Shown: positions 1 to 10,906, numbered from the stretch's first letter. The stretch is 64,000 bases of DNA from Campanula takesimana (GCA_026119855.1 JAOWBW010000301.1:868001-932000), one strand, 5' to 3'. Program-made: numbers and translations. Notes: generated by a model from the letters alone, not told the origin.

Positions 1-56
1 ACATCCTAGGATAATTCACCGCTCTAGCCAAGCCGTGGTTCCCCGGGGTATCTACA
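1..56 (+). repeat. 3' end of the 5' LTR of element A
   Basis: These bases match the last 56 bases of the complete LTRs ending at 7639, 9766 and 17468, including the terminal GGGGTATCTACA. A primer-binding site follows directly, which makes this a 5' LTR. Confidence 0.93.
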
Positions 57-57
57 G

Positions 58-75
58 TGGCGACTCCGCTGGGGA
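58..75 (+). promoter_or_regulatory. Primer-binding site, tRNA-Arg type (element A)
   Basis: TGGCGACTCCGCTGGGGA starts one base after the LTR. It is the complement of a 3' end reading TCCCCAGCGGAGTCG plus CCA, which is the 3' end I know for plant tRNA-Arg(ACG). tRNA-Arg priming is known for Ogre/Tat elements. Confidence 0.85.
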
Positions 76-1283
76 AGTATTAGAGGGTTAAACTTGCGTT
101 TTTAACTTTTGGTGTTCTTATTACTATTTTCTGGGCATTCTGGTAAAAAGGGTGGGAAGCGCGCGCTTCTGGCCTCCTTGGCCTAAAGCGCGCGCGTCCG
201 ACCCCAATTACCAGAATCGCCCGCCTCCTTTCTTGTCCTTCAATTCCATGTTTCTGTGCTAACAATTACTGCAGGGGAAAGAATTTTTTATTTAGGGTCA
301 AGGCAATCCCTTGAACCCACTGATTCGCAGGTACTGCCCAGAATCGGGCGCCTCTGCCCCTCTTTGTCTAACGCGCGCGCCTCCCGAGTAGGCATCCTAA
401 TGCGCGCGCTTCTGGTCATTTTCCAGAAATAGAACAGTGCACAGAACAGAGTGGTTTTGACAGTGTGTGGGCACCGGGCCTGCACAAAACAGTTTTTACT
501 TTCTGTTTATTTTTATCGGTCACATGGGTGATTCGAAAGTTGTAATTATGTGCTTATTTGTTTTTTTTTTGTTTTTTTTGAAAAAAAAAATGTTTTGTCA
601 CATGTTAGACCTCACACTACATGCACATATTCTTATCAACTGCTCACTATCGAGTCGCACAAGTCCAACCCCAAACCCGTCGAGGCCCGTCCTAGACAGT
701 TTCAAGCTCCACTCGACCTTGGCTCTTTCGAAGCGGTAAACCTCAGCCCATGGCGTAGTTCATGACTACATGCCGGGGGTGACCTTTGAGCCTCATATTC
801 AAGCCGAGCACAAGCCACACAATTCTAGTCTAGGGTCTAACACTCCGTGACTCAAGTCGGTTTTTCATGTATCGAGATTTCCCTAAACTAATGTCTTCAA
901 ATCATACATGCCAACTTGTTGCAATGGACGAAATAAAACTCCGTCCCCAAAAGTGGGCATTTTGGACGAAAATAAAAATCCGTCCCCGCATGTATGATTT
1001 ACTACATTAATTTAGTTTAATCCCGTCACATGTAGGTATCACAAGCATGGTGGAATCCGATGAGTATATGGGACCGCGAGAAGGTCTATATACTAGTGTG
1101 ACGATTCCACTATTTTTCTAGAAACCCCAAAAAGGACCACGTCCTTCCGACTTTGTAAATAAAAAAAAAAAAAAAAAAAAGAGTCGTTTTTCCTTATGTG
1201 GTTGAGTCTTTTTCTTTGTTTGTGGGTTAATTCATTTTATCCAAAAGGTATCTAAGATCAACCGTGCTCTTCCAATAGGTCCA
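76..1283 (+). promoter_or_regulatory. 5' leader of element A, non-coding
   Basis: About 1.2 kb between primer site and gag. It holds four GCGCGCGC blocks (159-166, 188-196, 372-380, 402-409), a T-tract, a small hairpin with arms GTAGT/ACTAC near 755-769, the conserved 899-1000 hairpin, and an A-tract at about 1158-1180. I see no convincing ORF. The same order recurs in the leaders of B, C and D. Confidence 0.7.
899..1000 (+). promoter_or_regulatory. Conserved three-way leader hairpin (element A)
   Basis: Perfect 13-bp inverted repeat: AAATCATACATGC at 899-911 and GCATGTATGATTT at 988-1000. The 76-nt loop holds two further small stems, each GGACG (926-930, 964-968) facing CGTCC (942-946, 981-985) across an A-rich loop. 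The same arrangement occurs in B (10620-10721), D (33309-33410) and C (40227-40325). Its place in the leader before gag fits a packaging, dimerisation or translation signal, but the function is inference. Confidence 0.6.
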
Positions 1284-1895
1284 ATGGCTTCCAACGGCAA
1301 CAACAACAACGGTGGAAATGATTTCGTGTCCAACGAAGGGTTACTCAACGTAATGAAATCAACGGGGGAACAAATGGATAGGATTGCCGAGGATGCCCGC
1401 CGTAAAGACAATTTGTGGCAAGCCCGTTTCGATATCGACAAGAGGATTCACAAAGAAGAGGTTTCCGAACTCAAGGCCCGTCTTGATTATGAAAGAAGAA
1501 TTCACAAGGAAGAGGTTTCCGAACTCAAAGCCCATTTGCAAGAGCTCACCGACAGCAAAGCAAAGTTCAATGATAAAGCATGCTCAAGTGGCCCGACCCT
1601 CAAAAGCTACAAAGGTACCACCAACAACCGAGTTTTCACTCCTCTCCAAGGAGTAACCCAAGCCGAGGCATTTGAAATTTTGGTGGCAAGAGGGAAGATC
1701 AAACCTTTGGAGGGGTACAAGCCGAAGGCGATACTGAAAAATCATGCTCATGGTGAATGGTGCGGCTACCACAAGCATAGTGGCCACACTACCGAAGGGT
1801 GCTTCCTTCTCCGAAACATCATCCAAGATTTGATCGACAACGGCGAATTTACCGTGGGTGAAGAGCAACTCATCAAAGAAGTGGCTTGGTTTTGA
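1284..1895 (+). CDS. Internally deleted Gag of element A (203 aa)
   Basis: The start ATGGCTTCCAACGG matches the start of gag in element B. Residues about 1-45 match the Gag N-terminus. A lysine/glutamate-rich segment then carries a duplicated IHKEEVSELKA motif, probably coiled coil. From about residue 110 the protein jumps to the C-terminal part seen in C and D: FTPLQGVTQAEAFE, then CGYHKHSGHTTEGC (Cys/His nucleic-acid-binding motif), then IIQDLIDN. The central capsid domain (the part of C and D with FPLTLEGAAKDW) is missing. B shows the opposite loss. The product could bind RNA but is unlikely to form particles alone. Confidence 0.75.
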   Translation: MASNGNNNNGGNDFVSNEGLLNVMKSTGEQMDRIAEDARRKDNLWQARFDIDKRIHKEEVSELKARLDYERRIHKEEVSELKAHLQELTDSKAKFNDKACSSGPTLKSYKGTTNNRVFTPLQGVTQAEAFEILVARGKIKPLEGYKPKAILKNHAHGEWCGYHKHSGHTTEGCFLLRNIIQDLIDNGEFTVGEEQLIKEVAWF

Positions 1896-2008
1896 AATGG
1901 GGCTTCAACAAAGAGGACGACGAGAACAATCTCCGTTTCTCATGAAGAAGTCAAGCAAAGTTTTCAAAGGGGGATTAAAAAAAAAAAAAAAAAAAAAAAA
2001 AGAGCTCG

Positions 2009-2036
2009 CTAGGTTGAAACCATCAAATCAACCTAG
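2009..2036 (+). promoter_or_regulatory. Post-gag stem-loop between A-tracts (element A, copy 1)
   Basis: CTAGGTTGA (2009-2017) pairs perfectly with TCAACCTAG (2028-2036). Runs of about 20 A flank it on both sides (about 1978-2001 and 2052-2072). It is homologous to stem-loops in C, D and G that also follow the coding region. Confidence 0.6.
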
Positions 2037-2170
2037 GCAAAAGTTAGAGCACAAAAAAAAAAAAAAAAAAAAATCCCCCTCAATCAAAGAAGTTCACATC
2101 AAGATCATCATCATCATCCACCAACGAAGGACGAAGCAACAATTCATCACGAAGAATGGAGAATCCACAA

Positions 2171-2229
2171 GAACTACGGTGACCTGAGCCTCTACACTGG
2201 AGGAACGTAGGCAACCTGCGGGTCCGGTC
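2171..2229 (+). promoter_or_regulatory. Pseudoknot-like conserved RNA motif, copy A1
   Basis: Outer stem CTACG (2174-2178)/CGTAG (2206-2210). Inner stem CCTC (2189-2192)/GAGG (2200-2203). A short hairpin ACC-TGCG-GGT at 2214-2223 follows. GACC (2181-2184), in the internal loop, can pair with GGTC (2226-2229), downstream of the outer stem, which gives an H-type pseudoknot. Seven related copies support it; see the findings. Confidence 0.65.
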
Positions 2230-3770
2230 TCATGCAAGAAAGAAGATATGTTTAGCCCTAGCGCGTTATGGTGATTGGCCTTCATCTCGAACTTGTCAAG
2301 ACATCTTTGTACGATTCATTTGCCAATGAATTAATCACCAAAAAGATTGAACAACTTTCTTATATTTGGAATCATTTCGCGCTCCTTGTCGAGTCTAGGG
2401 ACTTCTATTCTTTCTGCATACTCCCAATTCCTTGCAATCAAATTGGGGCTTTCCTTCTCTTCTCTCTTAATGACTTACTTGCCTTCGCGAGTCATTCAAT
2501 TCAATAAAAAATACATGTCAATACTAGGGACACTTCCCTAGTCAAGTCAATGTCACTCATCAATAGTGACAAAAGGTCTCCACCGCAAAATCACATGTCT
2601 TATCTCCTCAGCTAGAGTCAATGCACACTTCCTCATCAATTGAGTCAAAAAAAAAAAAAAAAAAAAATTATGAAGACGCAAAAGAGATGCCCGCTAGATT
2701 GAAAACCCAAAAGGGCGGTCTAGGCAAAAAACAGGGTGCGTCATAAAAAAAAATGAGAGAGTGAGAGAGAGAAGGGAAAGAGAAATGGAGATCCCCGGCC
2801 TCTAAAGAAGACAAGTTTTACATTGAATCTCCTCAGCAAGTCAATTCCCCACCGAGTCAACTTTGGGATTGCAAAAGGCTCGACAAGATATAGGACCATC
2901 AAAGGTTGTCTTGGGTTATCGGCATCATTCTCCAGCAGTGTGCATTTTTGGGTTCATGAAAAGAAGGCCCGTGGTAACCAAGATCCATCCGAGAACAAGC
3001 CCATCATAAAAGGGCACGAGGTTGCACAAATAATCCCTAGCTAGTCAATTGGCTTGGGCAGCAAATAGCAACAACATGTGTCTCAGTTTTCAAGGCTTCT
3101 TCAACTATGTGCTTCTAAAGTACGCCGAAAGGCTCCCGAGAAATGGAGTAGCTCTTGCCATATCCTCTCATGTTTATTCCCTCACACGAGGACGAGTCAC
3201 TCTTGCTTTGCTCAACAAATGGTGACGCCCTAGGGGATATGTGACTCAAGAACAAGGGATTCTTTTGCTTCATTTGGCAATCAATACGCCCTAGGGGCTA
3301 TGCTCAGGAAAGATGTGTGAGACTATCCTCAAAGTCCCTCAAAAGGGATGTCAAAAAGCCCTCTTGTCATGTGTGCCCGTGCTCGTTTCCCCAATCAAGG
3401 GTGGACCTTTCTCGCAATCAATGATGGAACTCTAGGGGCTACTGTCAAGTCTTAAAGGCTCCCTCGGCAAAGAACAATTAACTCCCCAGCAGTATCCCCA
3501 GCCAAGTCATGTGCAACATTGGAAGCTTCCTCAATTCAGCACCGAAGGTCTCAACGGGCTTCGCAATCTATAATATTTTGGGCTACGGCATTACAGTAAT
3601 CCGAGCAAAGGGCAATATTGGGGCTTCGCGACCGACAGTCTTTTGGGCAACAATACTCGAGCAACGCAATTTGGGAGTAGTCTCCATGAAAGGGATCAAG
3701 CTTCAAAGGGTCTCTCAACACTTCAAGTCAAAGGCCTCTTGGTTTTAAAATGAAGACTCCGATGTTATGA
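2230..3770 (+). other. Non-coding middle of element A
   Basis: No ORF I can defend. It carries a stem-loop CTAGA (2694-2698)/TCTAG (2719-2723) with inner CCC-AAAA-GGG, preceded by an A-tract at about 2647-2667. It also has repeated short phrases around CCCTAGGGG, near 3230 and 3290. The region is collinear with 12552-14085 in B and, reversed, with about 45470-46930 in G, so it is an inherited part of this family rather than random decay. Confidence 0.6.
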
Positions 3771-3775
3771 ATGAA

Positions 3776-4275
3776 GTTGATGATTTTTGTTAGAACTTTC
3801 AACGAGATCATGAAGAAAGTCTTAGAGAAAAGGAAAAAGATTCAATATGCTAAACTCTAATCAAAACAGGGTTATAGCGGGAAATGCCACGGCCAATCCC
3901 ATTGTTTCTGCAATTCAGCACCCCCTTCTCCAAGATCAAAAGCACAAGGTGCAGCTCAGATAAAGTTGGGCCACAGCACTGGTTGCATCCAAAGATCCGT
4001 CTTTAGTTCAACTCAAGAAGAGTCAAGCAAGCATACTCATTTGGGACTTTATCACACCAAGACCTTATCCTCCGCGACCTCGACGGCACCGCAAGACATT
4101 ACTGCATCCTTTGACATAAACCCTCCACCATTTGGGTATCAACCACAATGAGGCCATTCATCTCCCCAGTAAGAGCGAGAAGGGGATCTCTATCAAAAAT
4201 TCTACCCGACGGTACATCCGCTCTCAATGCCGAGCCAATCACAAGATAATTTGGAGCTTTACATTCCACCGTCTT
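3776..4275 (+). pseudogene. Relic of the Gag-protease linker and protease (element A)
   Basis: Read across frames, short stretches match the intact region in C and D in the same order: FNEIMKKVLEKRKK (linker); VQLKKSQASILIWDF at about 4010-4055; PPPFG then INHNEAIHL at about 4123-4160; and GTSALN near 4210, which corresponds to the protease active-site stretch DGGSALN. Stops and shifts break every frame, and the active-site aspartate stretch is no longer intact. It shows that A derives from a full gag-pro-pol element. Confidence 0.65.
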
Positions 4276-4672
4276 GAAGCTCACAAACAAAAAGTCCATG
4301 ACATTTGGGGCTTAGCAATTTCTCGAAGCTTGGCATCCATAATCTTCTCTTGGGGCTTGCTCACGCCAACAACAAAGGGCGATTTACTCGAATGGGCCAA
4401 GAACTGATTTATCTTGGGGCTATGCAAGCCACTCAAAGTTTGGCACCAAAGGCGTTCTAGGGACTTCACAATCAGCAACCCCTTGGTATCTCGGCATCAA
4501 AAGCCTTTTGAAGCCCCATAACCGACAAATCTCTTGGGGCTAGACATCAATCTTCGTTGGGCACACCGGCGACAACAGAATTCAAGCGAGGCAATCCGGA
4601 CTTCGACTGAACATGACTTGATCTTGGGTTGGCTTCACAAGCACACAATGGTTAAAATGGTTCACCCACGGA

Positions 4673-4713
<41 letters not shown>

Positions 4714-4862
4714 TTCCTCACATGTGTGCATATTCTTTCCTTTCTAATCTAAAAAAAAAAAAAAAAAAAAAACTTTTTTCTTTTTCTCCTTCTATGTGCA
4801 AAAATATGTGCTTTATTTTGCCTTGCTCCATAGCTTCTTCCCCAGAGTTCTCCATCATCCTT
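4276..4862 (+). other. Non-coding region with degenerate short repeats and A-tracts (element A)
   Basis: Loose repeats of CTTGGGGCTT and TTGGCATC recur about every 50 bases from 4300 to 4550. Two A-tracts (about 4676-4709 and 4752-4771) follow. The block is collinear with 14590-15196 in B. No coding potential seen. Confidence 0.5.
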
Positions 4863-4919
4863 GAACTACGCTGGTCTGATTCTCTTAAAGGGATACGTAG
4901 GCAGCCTTTTGGCACGACC
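4863..4919 (+). promoter_or_regulatory. Pseudoknot-like conserved RNA motif, copy A2
   Basis: Outer stem CTACG (4866-4870)/CGTAG (4896-4900). The short hairpin is GCC-TTTT-GGC (4904-4913). The loop strand is GGTC (4873-4876) and its partner is GACC (4916-4919), the reverse of copy A1 while still pairing. The linker between short hairpin and last strand is two bases, as in A1. Confidence 0.65.
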
Positions 4920-5290
4920 AACCCATCATCCAGAGTACCATCTCGCCAACCCAACATCAAGGGCATTCTCTCATCAACATCTAAAGAATGGACATTCTCC
5001 ATCAAAGCATCCTCCGCGGACATCAAGAATCCATCTCCACTCAAGCGGAAATGGTAAGTGAAGGTATGAATACATCCAATGCTTTCCTCAAAATCACACC
5101 GCACACAAGATCACTTTCTACATTCTTACTTCTCTCTCATTGCAAGGGTGCTCCAAAATCCCGTCACACCACGAGCACAATTTCTCTCTCTTCATTGCAC
5201 ACTTCATGCATCTTCTTGCAAGAACACATATACCTGTCAAGAACACACATAACAGGTACCACCACAAAGTCAACAACATAAGCAGATGCG

Positions 5291-5525
5291 GCTCCAAGTC
5301 GGCAACTCGGTCCATATCAAGACAAGCTCCCATGAGCTCCAAGCCGGCAACTCGGTCCATATCGAGACAAGCTCCCATGAGCTCCAAGCCGGCAACTCGG
5401 TCCATATCGAGACAAGCTCCCATGAGATACAAGCCGGCAACTCGGTCCATATCGAGACAAGCTCCCATGAGCCCCAACTCAACAACTCGGTCCATATCGA
5501 GACAAGCTCCCATGAGCTCCAATAC
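5291..5525 (+). repeat. 45-bp minisatellite, five copies (element A)
   Basis: The phrase CAACTCGGTCCATATC recurs at an exact 45-bp spacing, with unit starts near 5301, 5346, 5391, 5436 and 5481. Because 45 is a multiple of three, all frames stay open across it. I regard those ORFs as by-products, not genes. Confidence 0.9.
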
Positions 5526-5605
5526 AACGCTCCAGCAAAAGTTGCTCATGCAGGGAGCGCACCCCCATCTTTCACAATTTCAAAATTCCCCTCTTTCTTT
5601 AAATA

Positions 5606-6180
5606 TGCGGCCGTGGTGGGCCACCTCAAGCCACCACACCTTTTTCAAATTTTGTGGTCGTGGTGGGCCGCCTCAAGCCACCACACCTTTTTCAAATTTT
5701 GTGGCCGTGGTGGGCCGCCTCAAGCCACCACACCTTTTTAAAAAAAACAAATTTGTGGCCGTGGTGGGCCGCCTCAAGCCACCACACCTTTTCAAATTTT
5801 GTGGCCGTGGTGGGCCGCCTCAAGCCACCACACCTTTTTCAAATTTTGTGGCTGTGGTGGGCCGCCTCAAGCCACCATACCTTTTTTAAATTTTGTGGCC
5901 GTGGTGGGCCGCCTCAAGCCACCACACCTTTTTCAAATTTTATGGCCGTGGTGGGCCGCCTCAAGCCACCACACCTTTTTCAAATTTTGTGGCCGTGGTG
6001 GGCCGCCTCAAGCCACCACACCTTTTTTAAAAAAACAAATTTGTGGCCGTGCGTGGGCTGCCTCAAGCCACCACACCTTTTTAAAAAAAACAAATTTGTG
6101 GCCGTGGTGGGCCGCCTCAAGCCACCACACCTTTTTAAATTTTTGTGACCGTGGTGGGCCGCCTCAAGCCACCACACCCT
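5606..6180 (+). repeat. 47-bp minisatellite of hairpins, about twelve copies (element A)
   Basis: Units are about 47-54 bp. Each contains GTGGTGG and CCACCAC separated by 11 bases, so each folds as a 7-bp stem. Variation is mainly in the A/T-rich spacer. It lies between the first minisatellite and the conserved 3' segment, the hypervariable 3' position known in Tat elements. Confidence 0.9.
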
Positions 6181-6277
6181 TTCCATCCACGAAAACCGCT
6201 CACACAGGGAGCGCACTCCTATCCTTTGTAATTTCAAATTCCTGTTTTATCGAGTCTTTGTTTTCTCTTGTCGATGT

Positions 6278-6336
6278 CCTCGGCGGTTGTCTTCCTTTCG
6301 TCGACGCGTTTTGCTTTGCAATCCACGTCGCCGAGG
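6278..6336 (+). promoter_or_regulatory. Terminal stem next to the 3' LTR with candidate polypurine tract (element A)
   Basis: CCTCGGCG (6278-6285) pairs with CGCCGAGG (6329-6336). The right arm runs into GAGGGG just before the LTR at 6342, the place where the plus-strand primer must be. The same stem is perfect in B (16119-16177) and D (21484-21545). Confidence 0.5.
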
Positions 6337-6341
6337 GGCTC

Positions 6342-7639
6342 TGTAGACACCCCGCCTTGGACCTCTCACCCCGATTGCATACATAGTATTTTTATTTAAC
6401 TTGATTTTGTTAATTTTTGTTATTTCCATTAAGTTCCTAACTGATTCCGTTAGTTTTGGACTAAACTGCATAACAGAGTTAACTTTTAGAGTCATTTCTG
6501 TCATTCTGTCGTTTTAGCCCGTGAGCGCTTCCGGCACCGTCAATGGGCCGCGCGCGCGTTTGGTCCAATAGGCCGGACCCGCGTGCTTCCCACTTTGGCA
6601 GTAACGGATAGCATCATTTTTCCCTCCCTTTTCTTATTTAGAAAATCTCTTCTTGATCACAAAACACCTCCTTTTTACATCCACATTCATCCCCCCTTTT
6701 TATTCATTAACTCCCAATCCCATATTCTAGCCTTTTCATTAAAAACAAAATATTCTTTTTTATTATTATTTGATTTTCTCTTTATTATTTATTTATTATT
6801 TTATTTATCTTATTTGTGATTGGTCAATTCCATCTCACATGAATTGACCAATTTCCCTCCAAACTTTCCCTCCTATTTTTACCTATAAAATCCATCTTCT
6901 TCTACCTTAGAAAAGGACCTTGGACCTTAATCTCACATTTTCACTACACCTACACTATACACAATTCTCTACACAAATTCTCCAACAAGAGTTTTTATAC
7001 AACAAATTGTTCTACAACAATTTCATTACAACAAGAACACTTTCAAGTCAAGGTTCCAAGTCCTCTTTCTCAAGGTACAACTCCATTTTCTTCCTTTGTT
7101 TTCTTCTTCTTGATGTATGCAATCACCATTAATGGGACATGACCAACATGACTACTTCACATATTGAAGTTAGTTAAGGTTATCTCCCTACATTTTAATC
7201 TTAACTTTAATTTACCATGTTAATTTCTCTTCATCTCTTAATGTAATTCTTTAACATTACTTGTTACATGTAATCTTTATCATTAAATAAATAAAACAAT
7301 TCTATATTATTTCCCCTTTATTTCCCCTTTCTTCTCATCACAATTGTTAGCATATTTCTATTTAATTAATTGAAGGACATGTAAATATTAGAACACCAAT
7401 AGTAGCGAGACCCGCGTAAGCGGGGCGGAGTGGGTGTTTAAGTACTTCCCACTCCGTCACCTAACCCCCAAACCCTTCTCTCCCGAATCTCTGGTTTTGT
7501 ACATAAATTAGGCTATTTCTAGGTTTTTCTTATGTTCCTTTAAAAACATAGGTGGCGACTCTAAACAATCTAAAACAAGTTAGACATCCTAGGATAATTC
7601 TCCGCTCTAGCCAAGTCGTGGTTCCCCGGGGTATCTACA
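6342..7639 (+). repeat. 3' LTR of element A (1298 bp)
   Basis: Begins TGTAGACACCCCGCC and ends GGGGTATCTACA, the short inverted TG...CA ends of an LTR. A TATA box TATAAAA lies at 6884-6890, with a CpG-rich block (6549-6558) about 330 bp upstream. AATAAA-like signals occur further on. It is homologous to the LTRs of B. Confidence 0.93.
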
Positions 7640-7691
7640 CATTCTTGAACATCTTTTCTTTGCTCAATTTTGCTTGTAATCCACACTTTCC

Positions 7692-8482
7692 ATGGCTTCC
7701 AATTCTTTCACTCTCGGTACCAAGGTTGTTGGTGACTACGAGAAGGACTTGTATACCTTTGTTTATTCTTTCAAGACCCATCCTAAGAAAGCTTTTGTCA
7801 AAGATTTCGGGTTCCAAATTCTCTTTACCCTTCGAACGTTGAAACCAGATTGGGATTTGTTGAAGGCCGCTACAGCCTTCTGGGATTGTGACAGTCACAC
7901 CTTTAATTTTTCAGCAAATGAAATGGTGCCGATGTTGACGACTTTGGTGCGATACTTGGCATGCCATTGATGGGTCAAATTGCCGTCCCCAAATACCATA
8001 GAGGTGTGATCGATTCCTGGTCTGATGTGTTGAACGTCCCTGTCGGAGATGTGAGGAAGATGTTGCACGGCACCGTGGTTGAGATAACTGAGTTTTCGAA
8101 GTTCTTCAGTTTGCATTCGGAGGATATGGCGGTTCAGTCCTTTAAGAGGAACGCCATGGCATTTTGCCTTTTCAGCGAGGTTTTATTCGTGACACCCCTC
8201 GGGACTGCGGATGCGCAATTAGCTGATATTATCTTACAGGCAAAGGAGCAACAGTTTAGCCTAATCCCTCTTATAGTGGGGGAAACCTTGCACGGCTTGG
8301 ATGAGTTGCAGCGGACAGGTGAAATGAGATGGGGAAGCCCCTTACTTTTGACTATATGGCTTCGAGAGCATTTTAAGATTTATTCTCCGGAAGGTGATCT
8401 TCCTCCTTTTGCTGTTCATAGGAGGAAACTGCTGACTCAGGATTTATCTAAAGATGGTTAGAAGATATTCTTTGCGTCTCGG
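7692..8482 (+). pseudogene. Antisense gene of element C, left part (DUF7745/plant-mobile-domain-like)
   Basis: Starts ATGGCTTCCAATTC at 7692. Residues in the style of ALLKAATAFWDCDSHTFNFS and FGAILGMPLMGQ resemble the N-terminal half of plant proteins I know as DUF7745, related to the plant mobile domain. The reading frame shifts once near 7940-7960, so two overlapping frames are needed. A TAG follows SKDG at 8459-8461. Reading continues KIFFASR to 8482, where element B was inserted. The rest is at 17469-18082. It lies antisense between pol and the 3' end of C. Family assignment is from memory of motif style, with moderate certainty. Confidence 0.6.
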
Positions 8483-9766
8483 TGTAGACACCCCGCCTTG
8501 GACCTCTCACCCCGATTGCATACATAGTATTTTTATTTAACTTATTTTTATAATTTCTGTTACTTCGGTTAAGTTCCTAACTGATTCCGTTAGTTTTGGA
8601 CTAAACTGTATAACAGAATTAATTTTAGAGTCATTTCTGTCATTCTGTCATTTTCACCCGCGGGCGCTTCCGGCACTGCCAGTGAGCCGCGCGCGCGTCC
8701 CGCCCCAAAAGCCGGACCCGCGCGCTTCCCACTTTGGCAGTAACGGATTGCACCTTATTTCCCTCCCTTTTCTTATTTACAAACATCTTTTCTTGATCAC
8801 AAAAAATCATCTTTTTACATCCACATTCATCCCCCCTTTTCTCATTAACTCCCAATCCCCCACTTCTAGCCTTTTCATTAAAACTAAATATTCCTTTTTA
8901 TTTTATTTGATTTTCTTTTATTTCTTTTATTCATTATTTTATTTATCTTATTTTTGATTGGTCAATTCCATTTCACATGGATGATCATCTTTTCCCTCCA
9001 TCATTTCCCTCTCTTTTTTACCTATAAAAACCATCATCTCCTACCTTGGAAAAGGACCCAATTTTTGAGACTTGAACAAAAACTCTACACAAATCATCTC
9101 AACAATCCTTCTCTACAAAACACTACACAAAGTGTTTACACAACATTTTCTCTACAACAACACCATTTTCAAGTCCAAGTTCCAAGTCCTCTTTCTCAAG
9201 GTACAACTCCATTTTCTTCCTTTGTTTTCTTCTTCTTGATGTATGCAACCCCCATTAATGGGACATGCCCAACATGACTACTTCACATATTGAAGTTAGT
9301 TAAGGTTATCTCCCTACATTTTAATCTTAACTTTAATTCACCATGTTAATTTCTCTTCATCTCTTAATGTAATTCTTTAACATTACTTGTTACATGTAAT
9401 CTTTATCATTAAATAAATAAAACAATTCTATTTTATTTCCCCTTTATTTCCCCTTTTCTTCTCATCACAATTGTTAGCACATTTCTATTTAATTAATTGA
9501 AGGACATGTAAATATTAGAACACCAATAGTAGCAAGACCCGCGTAAGCGGGGCGGAGTGGGTGTTTAAGTACTTCCCACTCCGTCACCTAACCCCCGAAC
9601 CCTTCTCTCCCGAATCTCTGGTTTTGTGCATAAATTAGGCTATTTCTAGGTTTTTCTTATGTTCCTTTAAAAACATAGGTGGCGACTCTAAACAATCTAA
9701 AACAAGTTAGACATCCTAGGATAATTCACCGCTCTAGCCAAGCCGTGGTTCCCCGGGGTATCTACA
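8483..9766 (+). repeat. 5' LTR of element B (1284 bp)
   Basis: Begins TGTAGACACC and ends TATCTACA. TATA box at 9023-9029; CpG-rich block near 8688-8697. A primer site follows directly. Confidence 0.95.
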
Positions 9767-9767
9767 G

Positions 9768-9785
9768 TGGCGACTCTGCTGGGGA
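9768..9785 (+). promoter_or_regulatory. Primer-binding site, tRNA-Arg type (element B)
   Basis: TGGCGACTCTGCTGGGGA, one base after the LTR. One mismatch (T for C) to the tRNA-Arg(ACG) complement that is perfect in A and D. Confidence 0.85.
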
Positions 9786-10875
9786 CATAGAGGGTTAAAC
9801 TTGCATTTTCTACTTTTGGTGTTCTAATTTATGTTTTCTGGGCATTCTGGTAAAAAGGGTGGGAAGCGCGCGCCTCTGGCCTCCTTGGCCTAAAGCGCGC
9901 GCGTCCGACCCCAATTACCAGAATCGCCCGTCTTCCTTCTCGTCCTTCAATTTCATATTTCTGTGCTAACAAGTTTCTGCAGGGGAAAGTTACATAATTT
10001 GGGACCAGGGCAATCCCCTGAGTCCGCAGTTTCTTCTAACATTCTGACAGGTACCCCAGATGCGCGCGCCTCCCATATTCATTGCGCAATGCGCGCGCTT
10101 CCCACATCACTTCCCTGAGGCGCGCGCTTCTGGGAAATTTTCCAGAAACAGAACAGTGCACAGAAACAGAACAGAATGACAGTGTGTGGGCACCGGGCCT
10201 GCATACAATTTCTTTTACTTTCTGTTTATTTTTATCGGTCACACGGGTGATTCGAAAGTTGTAAATTACGTGCTTATTTGTTTTTTTTATTTCCTTTGAA
10301 AAAAAAAAAAAAATGTTTTGTCACATGTTAGACCTCACACTACATGCACATATTCCTATCAACTGCTCACTATCGAGTCGCACAAGTCCAACCCCAAACC
10401 CGTCGAGGCCCGTCCTAGAAAGTTTCAAGCTCCACTCGACCTTGGCTCTTTCGAAGCGGTAAACCTCAGCCCGTGGCGTAGTTCATGACTACATGCCGGG
10501 GGTGACCTTTGAGCTCATATTCAAGCCGAGCACAAACCACACAATTCTAGTCTAGGGTCTAACACTCCGTGACCAAGTCGGTTTTTCATGTGCCGAGATT
10601 TCCCTAAACTAATGTCTTCAAATCATACATGCCAATTTGTTGCAATGGACGAAATAAAACTCCGTCCCCAAAAGTGGCTATTTTGGACGAAAATAAAAAT
10701 CCGTCCCCGCATGTATGATTTACTACATTAATTTAGTTTAATCCCGACACATGTAGGGCTCACAAGCGTGGTGGAACCCGATGAGTATAGGGGACCGCGA
10801 GAAGGTCTATATACTAGTGTGACGATTCCACTATTTTTCTAGAAACCCCAAAAAGGACCACGTCCTTCCGACTTT

Positions 10876-10906
<31 letters not shown>

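Larger units (their letters stand above)
1..7639 (+). mobile_element. Element A: non-autonomous Tat-lineage Ty3/gypsy retrotransposon (5' LTR cut by window edge)
   Basis: The element runs from the last 56 bases of its 5' LTR to a complete 3' LTR ending at 7639. Between them are a tRNA-Arg primer site, a leader of about 1.2 kb, a shortened gag, a long non-coding middle with a decayed protease relic, two tandem-repeat blocks and the 3' LTR. There is no RT or integrase, so it cannot copy itself. The order primer site, gag, tandem repeats, 3' LTR is typical of Tat elements (Ogre and Retand are the best-known groups). The right flank CATTC (7640-7644) should be one target-site copy; the left copy lies outside the window. 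It appears to have landed in the antisense-gene region of element C, which continues at 7640. Confidence 0.9.

Noticed and set aside
58..75. tRNA genes near the LTR boundaries
   Set aside because: Only the 18-base complements of tRNA 3' ends are present; no cloverleaf sequence.
1978..2072. A-tracts as processed poly(A) tails of retroposed mRNAs or SINEs
   Set aside because: They recur at fixed internal places in A, B, D and G, without flanking duplications, so they are part of the elements.
4863..4919. Hammerhead or another known self-cleaving ribozyme at the CTGA-containing motif
   Set aside because: The hammerhead core (CTGANGA with GAAA) is not present, nor the conserved strings I know for twister; the helices fit a pseudoknot instead.
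5140..6386. Large overlapping frames across the minisatellites of A, and likewise at 15322-16072 in B and 43089-43651 in G
   Set aside because: Tandem repeats with unit lengths that keep frames open; several frames are open at once and none is conserved between elements.
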